This document shows positions 35,251-46,742 of a stretch of DNA of 64,000 nt, one piece after another. The first letter of the stretch is position 1; every line of letters starts with the position of its first letter. The position numbers and the translations under genes are program-made. Below the pieces are notes generated by a model, which saw only the letters and a list, made by a program, of their open reading frames with translations, had not been told where the DNA came from and did no database searches. Source of the stretch: Pinus tabuliformis. Lineage: Eukaryota > Streptophyta > Pinopsida > Pinales > Pinaceae. The stretch is taken from assembly GCA_031772625.1 (NCBI GenBank), contig CM062820.1, positions 1,079,051,369-1,079,115,368 of the forward strand. Reading direction: 5' to 3'.

Positions 35251-38083
35251 TGTTGTCCCTAAGACAAACACCCTCCAAAATTGTCCCTATACTTGAATTT
35301 TGGAGCCTACTGTGGATCTTGTGATTACTCATTTTTTAGTCACTTCTTAGTTGATAAATACTTTGTTAACTATTTAATCTCCCTTCTTGGATTGTAAGTG
35401 TCGAATTCACCTGCTCACACATGCTCATTCCATGATATATTCATGAGCGCATTCCTTCATGCAAGCTTGAACAAACCTAGCATAGTCTATCAAGATAGTG
35501 TTTTTTCAATTTTCAATCCATGTCGACAGTTAGTGTGGACTGATATTGACAATTTCTCACTTATGGTTGCATTTGTTCTTCTATTTCGTTGAGTTTTCTC
35601 CAATTGTTGCTTTTGAGCACCTTCTCATTTGCTATTGTTGTTTTCATGCTTTCGATTATTGCTTTTTCTTGATTTCACTTTAATTAGTTTCATTTTAATG
35701 TTATTTTCACTCTGGCACATGTCTCTTTCACTATCATTCACATATCACAAGTGTCATTCACAATTTTCCCTTCATATAGAAAATGTCATCTTTTGGCATG
35801 GGATGTATTGCTTATCATGTAAAGTGAAGTTTTGGTTTTTTCCAGGGGGTAATATTTGTGTTAATTATTTTTTCTTATCATGTAAACATGCATCAGACAC
35901 TCATTTCCAAATTTTTGAGCATTGTCGCACAAGTGTTGTCACTGTCGTCAGAAAGTGTATTTTCAGTGTCACACTTGAGTGAGTTGTCACAATGTTGTCA
36001 CACTGAGGAAAGTAAGTTGCTCATGTAAAATGCGTGTCCTGTGTTGTTTCATCAAGTGATCTAATTGTGTGATCATGTTAAGCCTTGTTATTGTTCAAAT
36101 TCATTTCATTGGTCCCACACACAGTGAAAACTAGGAAAAATCCTTGACTAGGCCACTCAACCTCATATAGCCATCCTAAATTTCACATTGCATAGTATCA
36201 GTCCTTAAGAAGCAACCTTTCCTCTTGGCATTGCGTAATATTAGTGCTCAAGCCTAGCCCTTGAGCTCTAGAACTTCACAATATTTATCTACATCCTAGT
36301 CTGAATTGTGGATTGTGCAGTCTCAATCCTCAAGCCTAAACCTTTAGGTCCTGAACTGCACAACTATGCAATCACCTAGCCTCTTGTCTTTCTACAACTC
36401 CGCACTATGAAAAACTAGTTTTCAAGTCTAAAACTTAATCCCTTGAACCCATCAACTATGTAATCTACCAACTTGTTCTCCTCCTATAACTGTGCATTGG
36501 GAAACTCCAAGACTCAATCCTCAACCTTGAGCTCTTGAGCCCATCAACTATGCAGTCACTTAGTATGTCCTCTCAAAACTGTGCATTGGGCAACCTCAAG
36601 CCTCAAGCCCCAACCTTGAGCTTTTCAACCCCTCAATTGTGCAATCCTTTGACTATGTCCCTCTTGAGCTACACATTTCACAGTCTCAAGCCTCATTCTC
36701 AGACCTTGGCTTCTGGAACTGCACAATCCCTGATTCAAGCACTCAATCAGTCACCCAGTTCGATCCCTAACAAGTGATTTCATTAAACATGTTAGATTAG
36801 GAGTTTTCAGACTGATATCAGCTTTTCATGAGTGATTTTTAGTTAAAGGTATTCTATCTTATCATGGCAGGATGATGACAGAGGAAAAGGAGAAGGAGAC
36901 CATTCTAGAAGACACCTATGGATCTGAAGACATAAGATGATAATCAGGTAAGAAGATGAAGGAAATCCATAGTACAATAGAAGATCAAAGGTCAGGACTA
37001 CATGAAGACTCCATACCGATTCACAACCCTTTGGAGGGTAGATATGAAGAACAAAGCATATCTATCATGAAGATGGAGTATTGGATAAATATTTTATTGA
37101 AGACAAAGAAAAAAGAAGGACAACTTGGCATTACCACATCATCATGTAGTCCATTTCATCATTGTCATATCATGTCGGGTCATGAGTCATTATTTGCCAC
37201 ATTATTTGTGGATTGTGTAAATTCAATATTGGAGAAATATAATGTATAGTGGAAGTCCAAGGGTCATCCATGTAATACAAAAAGTCATGTAGGAAGTTTA
37301 AAGGTCATTGAAAAGTAAAAAAATCATGAGGGTAGTCCAGGAGTCACAAGGGAGGTGAATGGTCACCCCATTTGTTATATATACACCCTCATTTCTCATG
37401 TAAATAAATTTTCACCTTGGCTCCTCCTACCAGGCATTGGAGAGGAAGATAGTTGTTTTAGAGGAGCAAGTGACTGCTCTAATCCTCCACTATTGGGGCT
37501 AGCTGTGTTCACTATATTGATGCATATTGGAACTTTAACTTAATTCAGAAGCTCATTGAGCCAACACACTTGCATGCATATGTCATGAATATTGTAAGAC
37601 TATTCTTTGAATGTTTGTGATGTATGTTAATGTTTGCATTTGTACTAAGGAAATTGAACTATTTCAGTGACTTTGGTACTTATCTTGTTGAAGATGCGTT
37701 GTATTTGATTTAATAATCGTTGCTTCCTTGTGAACTATTTCGCTGGTTGATCAAAGATTAATTCATATGTATATGCTTGTGTGTCTTTTGTATATTAGTA
37801 CTATTACTTGTCCTTAAAGGGCCCAGTTTTATCTCCCCTTTCGATAGAAGGACCTTGATACTTTCCGTAGTTGAACATTTCACAAGGAATACTCACTTCC
37901 TTATCCAAAGATACCTGTGTATTACTCTCATGTGCTAAAATTTGTAGCTAAGACAAATCTATAAGAATATATGGCAGTCAGTTTGATACCCTGGATGGGG
38001 CTCCTATTCCAAATGGTGTGAGGTCTAATTGGGACTTCAAATTTGGAATACCCCCTTGATTAACAGATTTAAAGCATCAATCA
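35251..38083 (+). repeat. 3' LTR of H
   Basis: Matches 18013-20864 in order: TGTTGTC start, TTGAATTTTGGAGCC block, the TGCGCA array (36165-36770), the TATATATA block (37376) and the GGTGTGAGGTCTAATTGG end block. Differences include many small indels, so the insertion is old. Confidence 0.8.
36165..36770 (+). repeat. TGCGCA-type minisatellite in the 3' LTR of H
   Basis: Counterpart of 18930-19560. Units are more worn (AACTGCACAACTATGCAATC, GAACTGCACAATCCC), and the linkers read TCAAGCCTCAAGCCCCAACCTTGAGC and variants. Confidence 0.6.
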
Positions 38084-38378
38084 ACAAGTTCAAACCTGGA
38101 TTTTTCCACCCTTTTTATCATTTTCCAGATTTAGAAGTTCATGACAGCAACAAGATTTTCCAAATTAGAGCATATTGTCAAGTGGAAATCAAAGGATAAT
38201 CATGTTACTTGGTGTATGTGACTTACACTTTCTCTTGAGCATCAAAGATAATTGTTTCTTGTGATCTTTGAGTAGAATTTCAAGTGTGATTTGTATTTCT
38301 GATTGTGCTTATTCACACACCAATTTCAACACTTTATTAACTCCTATCCTTCATCATACATAGGTCTTTCTAATATTT
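38084..38378 (+). other. spacer between H and J
   Basis: About 295 bp with no recognised feature. It is the left flank of the copia insertion and may belong to the 5' region of the hAT element that continues at 61980. Confidence 0.35.
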
Positions 38379-38383
38379 TGTCT

Positions 38384-39236
38384 TGTATATTTTCCTTAAA
38401 ATTTTGCAATTGCTTGAATGAACAATTTGAAACTGCTTTTGTTTCACCAAGACACATAATTCCTCTACTCTAAATAAGAAACAAAATAGAAACATAGATA
38501 AAGAAACACAATCACACATTAAACACAATATTTTTTCTAAGGAAAACCAACTCGGAAACCTTCTTTTTGTTGTAGAATTTTATTGATAGTTTGAGAAAAT
38601 AAATTTATTTACAAGGAAATCTATTGCAATAGAAAACAAAATTGTTCTCACTACTTATACTTATCTTGAAAATCCCCACAAGTAACCCGACCGAACGCCT
38701 ACTTCCTTGCACATTCCAACCCCCATTTTTTAGTGCAGGAAATCTTCTATTTCCTAGTGCAATAGTGGCTCATATTATTTTGGAATTTCCTCCTAATTCC
38801 TAGTGCAATCCTAGCAAGAAGGCTCTCTTCAAAAATCTACATACGGGCTCCTCCTTGATAAACTCTCCTAGCAAGAATCTCTCCTCACACAAACTTGTGA
38901 AATCGATAATGATACAATTGTGCCTTTCGTTCAACTTTTAAGCAATAGGATCATGTTATATTTGGAAAATACAATTTTAGAACATGAGATGAGTTTGACT
39001 TGTTAACTAAGTCAATTTTACTCTCTAACTCATCCTTGCCTCGATTAGAAATTGACACTCCCATTGATACTCTTCTACATTTGAACTTGCACTACATAAC
39101 TAAGCCTCCAACCATTTGAATGAATAAACTAACTCTTATCTCTATGAACTCATCCATGCTAAAGGAAAGATTGATCATGGTATTTCTCGACTAAGGCACA
39201 AGTCAAGAAGACATTATCTTGCTACTATTTTTAACA
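38384..39236 (-). repeat. 3' LTR of J
   Basis: 853 bp. On the plus strand it starts TGTATATTTTCC and ends CTATTTTTAACA. It shares TTTCACCAAGACACA, GTAGAATTTTATTGATAG and AGACATTATCTTGCTACTA-like blocks with 61099-61974. Confidence 0.85.
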
Positions 39237-39289
39237 CTTCGTCTTAGCGAGGAAGGGATTTTATACAGCTCCAAACTTATCTCTGTAAT

Positions 39290-39830
39290 GGACAAAACTA
39301 CTTCTTTCCAATGCCTTACTCAATATATCTTTTATCAGCTCCTTTGTTGGAATGTAAGGTAGCTTCACTACCCCTTTCTACACATAATCTCTGAGATGAT
39401 GATACTTCATCACGATATGATTTGAGTGATCATGAAACATTGGGTTCTTAGAGAGCTTGATGCAACTCTAATTGTCACAATGTATCACAATGGGCTCCAC
39501 CCCCTATCTAAAAAGTACCCCAAGAAACTTCCTCATCCAAAGAGCCTCGCACACTACCAAAATAACAACCATGTACTTGGCCTCTATTGAACTGAGTGCA
39601 ACGCGTCTCTCCTTTCCCTTGAACTAGGAAACGGTTGTTGACCCAATGTTGAAGACGCCACCTGAAGTGCTTTTCTGACCTGTGGAGCACCCTGTCCAAT
39701 ATGCATCTGTGAAGCCCTCCAAACTCAACCCATCCACCTTTTTGTACCACAATCCATAATTTGTTGTGCCTCTGAGATACCTCAAAACATGTTTCACAAC
39801 AACCTAGTGAAATCTGGTTGGTTCCATCAT
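39290..39830 (-). pseudogene. copia RNase H of J
   Basis: The minus strand reads KHVLRYLRGTTNYGLWYKK, then GFTDAYWTGCSTGQKSTSGG, VSWFKGKERRVALSSIEAKY and HDHSNHIVMKYHHLRDYV. The D-x-D/Y-W-x-G, SS-x-EAEY and CDN positions of copia RNase H are visible. Several stops. The plus-strand frames here are shadows. Confidence 0.85.
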
Positions 39831-39929
39831 GAACTAACTCCACTGGTTGACTAGAAAAAAAAATTAGGCCAACTGTTAACCAAATACATCAACACCCTGA
39901 TAAGATGCATGTATACTATAGCATCCACT

Positions 39930-40725
39930 TTCTTTGCTCTACTAGCATCCTCCTTCCTCCATTTTGTGATTAGAGGTGTGGCCATGGGATTGCAACGATT
40001 CTTGCATATGAAATATTTGGAGAATCTCTATAGTGTGCTTCCCATATCCCACGAAGATCTCACCATCACCCTGCAAAACCTCCAATCCAAGCCTAAATAG
40101 TGCATAAAACTCATGTCCTTAATTTCAAACTCCCTTGCAATTGCAATATTGTATCAAGTTGTCTGCTCCATTCAATATAAGGTTGTCAAAATAGAGCACT
40201 ATAATGAGCAGAAGCCCTCCAACTATGATTTAGTACAGGTTAACATCTGCCTCACTCTTAGTGAAGTCCAATCCTTGAAGGTAGTTGTCAAGACGAGTGT
40301 ACCATGCTCTCTGAGCCCGCTTGAGCCAATAAAGAGATCTCTTCAGCCTACACACATGTGTGTCTTTGCTAAACTACTCAAGCCCCTCCGGATACTCCAT
40401 ATAAATCTCCTCCTCAACCACTCCATTGAGTAATGTTGTCTTTAGGTCCATCTGGTGGATCTTCCACCCCATCTGTCTTGCAAGTGCCAAAGTAGTCATG
40501 ATGGATTAATACCGTGTATCTGGGGCAAAGGTCTCATCATAGTCTATTCCCTCTACCTGTGAGAATCCCTTGGACACAAACTTAGCTTTGTACTTATCCA
40601 CACTCCCATCTACTCCATGCTTCACCTTGTACAGCTAATGTGATCCTACTACTGATTTTCCCTTAGGTTGTGGCACAATCTCTTAGACATCGTTCTTCAT
40701 AATGGAGGAATAGTCCTCCACCATA
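39930..40725 (-). pseudogene. copia reverse transcriptase of J (C-terminal two thirds)
   Basis: The minus strand reads NDVWEIVPQPKGKSVVGSH, then KAKFVSKGFSQVEGIDYDET, GWKIHQMDLKTTLLNGVVEE and IYMEYPEGLE, then VLYFDNLIL. The catalytic Y-V-D-D is Y-F-D-N here (40183-40194), so the second Asp is lost. The start of RT is cut by G at 40730 and would continue right of 57243. Confidence 0.85.
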
Positions 40726-41639
40726 GAATCTTTTGAACGCTCGAAAAATCAGGACCCCAACAAGGGGGATAACCACCCAGTCCGAACCTCAAGACAACTC
40801 CTTTTCCGTTTGGAATAGTGGCTCCGACTGGGGATGATGGGACCAATTTCCCAATCTATTTATGATGTTTGTGCTAACGGGATGATGTTTTTCTTTTCTG
40901 GGTTTTATGGGGTGAATACTTATTCTAATCTTATTCTATCTTCTAATTATCATATGCAATCTATCATAATCAAAGAAAACATCTAATTTTAAAACTATCC
41001 CGGGAGTAACATTTATATATGCGATCTGAAATGATTTCTAAAAGTAATTGATAATAAAAATCATTCAATCACGATAAGAAGAGAATCCATTTAATAATGA
41101 TCATTTTGTATAAAAAGTTAGCCGAAACGATATGACAGATATATCGCATAAAGAGTCATTCATATATTCAGCATAAAGAATAAATCATCATCATACAAAA
41201 GCGCAATAATGATAACTAAGATTTAAACTTTCATACATGAATAGCTGAAAATGATTTATTGCTTGATACACAAGTAAAAATCATTAAGAGATAGAAGTAC
41301 CATTTGTAATACGTCCAACTCATGTGCTCCAGCAATATTGATCTACCTTCAAATCACTTAACATCAACTAAGAGTACAAAAGGGCAATTTCAGTAGAAGA
41401 TGCTAAAGTCAAGTAGAAAATAAATCTCGTTCCATTAATTTTACCAAAACCTCCTCAGTGGGGGGGCATAAGTGCACGTTCTGAAGAATGTTTTTGATAA
41501 AATTTATGGACCTCTCTCTAAATGCATGAGAGGGGTTTAAATACTAATCTATGAAACTTAAAAATAGAAATTACAAAAATAGATGAGGAGGTTTAAATGA
41601 CCTGCCTCATTTTAAGCAAAAATAAACAAAAAAATAAAG

Positions 41640-44600
41640 AAAACATGTCTATGACTAATCCTGCATCTGGTCCTTGAGGTCGCAAATATCCAGCATCGGT
41701 TTTAAGAGTGTCGGTTGGCCGACTTCAGCTTTCAGTTGTCCTGCAAATACGGCATTGGTGAGTGTTGGCACTGTTTTCTAGATGGAAGTAATCAGGCACT
41801 TCAAGGTCATCCATTGGCTGTTAGGTTTCACTAGGTATTGCCAATATGCCTCCCAGATCAACCTGTTTACCTGTCTAATTGCCTCTGCCCTTTCCTCTGC
41901 TACCTGTTTCCAAACTGCTTGAAGTTGTTGTGCTTTTGGAAGAAAACCAGGGGTGGTTTCTGCTACCAAATTAGCTTTGTGTAGATTTTCATTCACACAT
42001 TCAATTACAATGCTTGTTGTTGTATCCTCCATTGCCTATTTTGCCTCTCTTACCCAAGAATCCCATTTCGCAAATAAAATTTCTTTGTGTGATTCATCAA
42101 TTTTGGGCATGTCTGCTCTTTTCCCTTCAGATTTCTGCCAGTTTAAGAAGTCTGAGACTTTCTTAAAAATTTAATCATATTCAAGTCATAATTCCACAAA
42201 TTGGTTTGTTATGTTATCGCTCATTTTGTAGTGAGAATTCCACTGTGAAATCTTCTGGCATAATAGATCTTTCTGTTGTAAAAGCTGGGAATTGAGACCA
42301 AGTGCCTCTGTGACAAACTGTTCAATTTTGGGATCATCTTTATGCAGTTCTGTTATGCTCTGTAATTGTTCTTCTTTACTAGCTAAACTACTCTGATGTG
42401 CCAACTGCATTTGCTGAAAGTCTTGCTAAAGTTTTTCCAACTGTGTTTCTGCTTGTTGGTTGATGCTGACCTGCTGTAACTATTGTTCCAATAACAAAAT
42501 CCTATCTTCTTTTTCTTTGAGTAGCAGTTGTACCTCTGTTGCCTTGTCAACGGTTGCTAAAGCGTGTGCACTTGTGACCTGCGAGAGCCTAGTGAGATTT
42601 GCCGATGGATCTGTAGATGGGTCTTTCCGAAGAACATCCAGAGGTCCATCCTCGGGAGAGAGCGCAAAATCCAACTTTCTTTTCTTTCTTTGTCTTCTGA
42701 TGACGACTTTATGTTGAGGGTTGTAGAATACATCTAGAGGAAGAATTTCTTCTATTCTTAATACAATCTCAGATGTGGGAGCAATGGGTATATGCTCTGT
42801 TTCTTGAGTGCTAACAACTCTTTATATTACCATTTTTGCGGTCGTCTCTTGTGGGTTTGTTGGTGGCTCTGTGTTTTGTTCCTCTGTGTTAAGTATCTTA
42901 TTCAAACTTTTCCATTCTCCTTCTAGATCAATTACAGACGGCTTTACTTGCTTTGTAAAGGGAGTTGAGGCTTCAGCTTGTTTTACAAACGAAGTTTGCT
43001 GATCAAACTTTGTTGTGTACTGGGTTGTGTCTTTTATTGACTCCTTGCTCTTATTGTGTTCATTCTCTGATGTTTTTTCAGATTGAACGCCAGGCTTTTC
43101 TACGAATTCTTTTTCAGAACTTGTTTTGGATTTCTCTTTTGAATCTTCACTTATGCTTACACTGGGAGTAGGATCTCTTACTAGTTCGATGAGTAATTGG
43201 TCCAATGGGACCTTAGATAACCTCTATTTTCTATAATTATCAAAATTTTGGAGACCTTCTTGGTCAAAAAGAATTTGTGTCGTATGCTGAACTTCTTTGA
43301 AGGTGTTTTTCTGCAGGAAAACATCATCAAAGGGATCTTTTTCATGGGAAAATACTCTTATTTTAACCATTGTGTTAAAATCTTTTACAATACCAAAGGG
43401 ATCATATTGCCTTCCCGGGAACTTGGGTAGTTGTAAAGATAATACATTATTAACTTCTTTAAAAGCATGTCCTAAGTCATGCAATGCAAATGCTCTGCAT
43501 GTTACAGGAAATTGAGGCCAAATGGCCTTCTTGGAATCTTTTAGTATTTTTCTCATCCCTCCCTCGCTGCATGTCTAATAGGCTATCTCCCTAGCCATCA
43601 GTTTGTCTGGTACATAAAAAGGTAGAACATGGGGTGAGGAAATACTGCCAAACACTTTGATATATGTGAATAATTCTTCCCCGAACCATCTCGCTACGAG
43701 GAGAATATCTACCTCAGCTTCTTGGGAAAACATTGGGGCATCTCGGTTGTAGAATTTTTTATGAATCAGAAGTATAACTCCATGACAAATTTTGAAGAAA
43801 TGTGGCACGAGATTAGATTCCCACGTGACTTTGTGATATATTTGAATGGGAAGTATATTTTGAGCAGTCCACTTCCATCCCATAATAGTGAATTTGGAAC
43901 CAAAACAAATAGCGTCCATAACATAGGCTCTCATGAAAAATGGATGGTAAACCCTCGAAGCAATGCTTGTTTTTCTTCTGTACTCTAAAATTGCAGTGGC
44001 TAAGTTATCTGACAAGATTTGAGCCCAATTCATTATTGTAGCATTGATAGCTGCATCTACTAGGGTTAACCATTCTCATGAAAATTTGGTGCCGTTTGGT
44101 TTACTAAACAGTCTACATAACATAGCAGCAGCAAAATAGAAAGGGGAACAAAGAGAACCGGTGGCATACATACCAATTTTATCTTTTTTGAGCCTTTCTT
44201 CACTGTTTGACCAACTCTTCATGCATTCTACCAAGTCTTCATTTTCCTTGGCGAACTTCTTGAAAAACTGCTTGTTGTAGATGGCCTAGGGCTTTGGTAG
44301 ATGGTACATGAGTCTCAGGTTGTCTGGGGTAAATGATCTCATGACTTCTTGGATTGCCATCTTGAATTATCTGTCAGATATGTCTGAATCATCTATAATC
44401 CACTTAACCATGTCGGTATAAGGGAGTATCTTTAGTCTTGCAGCAATATGGTGCAAGAATGAGCATGCAAGTTTAGTCAAAGAAGCATCAGAAGAACCAC
44501 GTCCATCTGCTGTAACTGTTGTTTCCATAATTATCGGTTGTTCCTCCTTAATAACTGATACATAGTTTCCCATGTGGATGTCCCTGCATCTCGATTACAG

Positions 44601-44770
44601 GTAGTGTTTGTGAACATGGGGGTCATTTCTGACTTCTCAAAAGCGGGTGCCTTTCCTTTCTTCACCATTTCTTCGAATGTCCTACTATATGTGTTCTTCC
44701 TGAAAGTTACAAGCAGAGAGCAGGATATGATAAAAAAGATAGTGAATGTAGAAATAATCAATAGAAGCAT
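41640..44770 (-). pseudogene. LTR-encoded protein of G, copy in the 3' LTR
   Basis: One minus frame runs from 44573 to about 41780 with only single stop codons, about ten in all. Only the N-terminus (44770-44531) lies in another frame, through a 1-bp loss near 44550 relative to the other LTR. Layout: hydrophobic stretch (IISTFTIFFIISCSLLVTF), then MVKKGKAPA at 44668, helical domain with NLRLMYHLPKP, MNWAQILSDNLATAI, MRAYVMDAICFGS and LMAREIAY, a Ser/Lys/Glu-rich low-complexity part (42822-43205), then coiled coil (LLLKEKEDRILLLEQ, SSLASKEEQLQSITELH) and a Trp-containing tail (WEAYWQYLVKP). About 1,000 residues. Function unknown; homologous to the F LTR protein. Confidence 0.6.
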
Positions 44771-44949
44771 GAAAATAAGGTGACAGAGGATCTTTAATTC
44801 TAAATCACATTAAAAGATATCAATTTGCATCAAATGGCCTTTCACAACTGATCGTAATCGTTCTTTTAATAAATGTCCACTAATAAACCGTTATGCTTAA
44901 TTTAATGTTCATAACTTCACATCAAAAGTTGGGAAGTACTCTCCTAGAA

Positions 44950-45260
44950 CCGTGAGCCCTTTAAGTTTCGATAAAAGCGATTTTGCGATTTGCTGCGCAA
45001 TATCGCAAAAACTTGTTTTCGTTAAGACCTACCGCCATGTGAGTTGATGCAATATGTGATATGAGAGATGTTATTGCATTTCGCAATATCTACTTATGTT
45101 TTATCAATTAATGTCGCATGGTTGAAACTGCGATGCGAGAAGGTTATAGGAATTTTATGATGCATTTCACGGATCGCGTTTTAATGGGGTAACTTTTATA
45201 AGGGAGGTCCGCCGTAATTGTTTTGCGATGCGAGAATAATCTTCTTAAAGCGGGTCTTTT
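44950..45260 (-). promoter_or_regulatory. U3 of the G 3' LTR: GCGAT/ATCGC cluster and TATA box
   Basis: Roughly nine GCGAT or ATCGC words lie in 300 bp, including GCGATGCGAGA twice. A TTATAAAAG box on the minus strand at 45193-45201 lies about 420 bp ahead of the first ATG of the LTR gene. The equivalent block is at 56640-56950. Confidence 0.5.
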
Positions 45261-45545
45261 AAAGGTTTATTTTAATATTCACAACTTTTCAGGTATAAAT
45301 TTATTCTTAGGCTTTTTTGATCATGTGGCGCTTATTTAAGAAACTTATTGTTTGTGAAGTTTTATGCGCCTAAAGTATGAAAAGGTAAATTTCCATGTTT
45401 TAGCAAGTTCCACTTTGACATCTTATTTTATTCTAAAAATAAAAAGGCATGATTAGATGCTAAGATTTGATTTTTTGGAAGGGTCCCCATTTATTAATGT
45501 TATTACTAATACTAATAAATGGGGGGGTTGTTGATAAGCACAACA

Positions 45546-46742
45546 ATTGGCGATTCACTTGGAAGAACCAGTTATCTCTGAGGGTTTTTTGAATTTTCTA
45601 AAACTTCCAAAATAGAGATGGTTTTGAAAATGAAACTTCATTGTATGAAATATAAGGTAAATAGTGCTATTTATTAATAACAACATCTTGTTCTAACTAT
45701 CTTTATTCTGATTATGTTTTTCTCAAAGTCAGTTATTTTACTCACATCAGTCATTTCTTGGTTGTAAATATAAAACAAAGCATCTCGTTAGCTCAGTTTT
45801 GGTGTACTCATTTGTCATAGGTAGAGCCTCTGCTACCAGCAGGCATTCATAACCTTGACAGGGTTACCTGTTACCCAGCAATGATCTAATGTCCCACTTG
45901 AGAAAAATGCAATTTTCAAAGATAAATCCTCATATATACTTATTGCTTTTTCTTTTCTTATTTCTCTTTTATTTCTTAAAGAACAATGTCTTGGTTTGGT
46001 GGCCAAAATTTACAGTGCCATTCACTTGATTTATAACTTAATTGAACAAGCTGGCTCTTGATGAGACCCCTTGTCTTTCGATTGAAACAATCTCGAGCCA
46101 TTACCCTGTTTTGATATTCAGTATGGCAATGTCAGTTAGTTATAATCTTTATGATCATGATAAGTCAGCTCTTGATGAGACCTCTTATTCTTTAAGTTTA
46201 AAGTGTATAGTTGGATTACTCTTTGAATCTTGCAAATTCCTCGAGTGGGGGGAATTCATTGGTTCCTTAAGAATTCTCCTGGACGACAATTGTAGAGTTT
46301 AAAAATAGCTTTTTCGCAGAGAGTCTTTGCTTTGTTATTGATACCTTTTGTAACTGATGTAAGGAAAATTTCTTCCTAAGGTTGATTCTAACCAAAACTC
46401 GGATAGTTGAAACAGAAGAACAAGCAAATTTTTTCAAAATAATGGCACTTAACCATATGCTTCATGAATGGAGATTAATTTTCATAACCACTCCTACTTA
46501 TACAAGTGAAAAAACAAAATTGAAATGAGAAATTATTCTTTCTGTAAAACCAAAAGTGAACATTCTCAACTTGTTTTATTATCAAAAGAAAACTTAACTA
46601 AAAATATGATGTATAGAAAAATAGAAGAGATCATCTTATATGGAAAATATTTCTTTAGGATCTATCAATTAATAGGTAAAGATTCCCTTTTCCCTGCTAA
46701 GTCTTGTAACTTGAAAGTTGATGGGCCAATGAGTTCGACAAT
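45546..46742 (-). other. 3' untranslated interior of G
   Basis: No minus-strand coding frame. The plus-strand frame 46042-46302 is chance. A short direct repeat, AGCTCTTGATGAGACC, occurs near 46054 and 46168. The bases next to the 3' LTR are not a recognisable polypurine tract. Confidence 0.4.

Larger units (their letters stand above)
18013..38083 (+). mobile_element. H: gag-only LTR retrotransposon with 2.85-kb LTRs, twice interrupted
   Basis: Direct repeats 18013-20864 (plus 26631-26643 beyond an inserted element) and 35251-38083 start TGTTGTC and share long blocks throughout. A primer site and gag remnant just after the first copy set plus orientation. Removing the nested elements I (20865-26625) and C (28930-33355) leaves about 9.9 kb, with about 4.2 kb of interior. 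No reverse transcriptase or integrase remnant is visible, so it resembles a TR-GAG or LARD element. I could not find a matching target duplication: the flanks are AATTC on the left and ACAAG on the right, and the right end is uncertain by a few bases. Confidence 0.75.
40731..45545 (-). repeat. 3' LTR of G
   Basis: On the plus strand it starts TTTTGAACGCTCG (TG damaged) and ends GATAAGCACAACA. It contains a full-length decayed copy of the LTR gene (41640-44770) and a U3 region with GCGAT words and a TATA box. Confidence 0.9.

Noticed and set aside
39508-39843. 111-codon minus frame
   Set aside because: It is a shifted reading of the copia RNase H region of J; the correct frame shows the known motifs.
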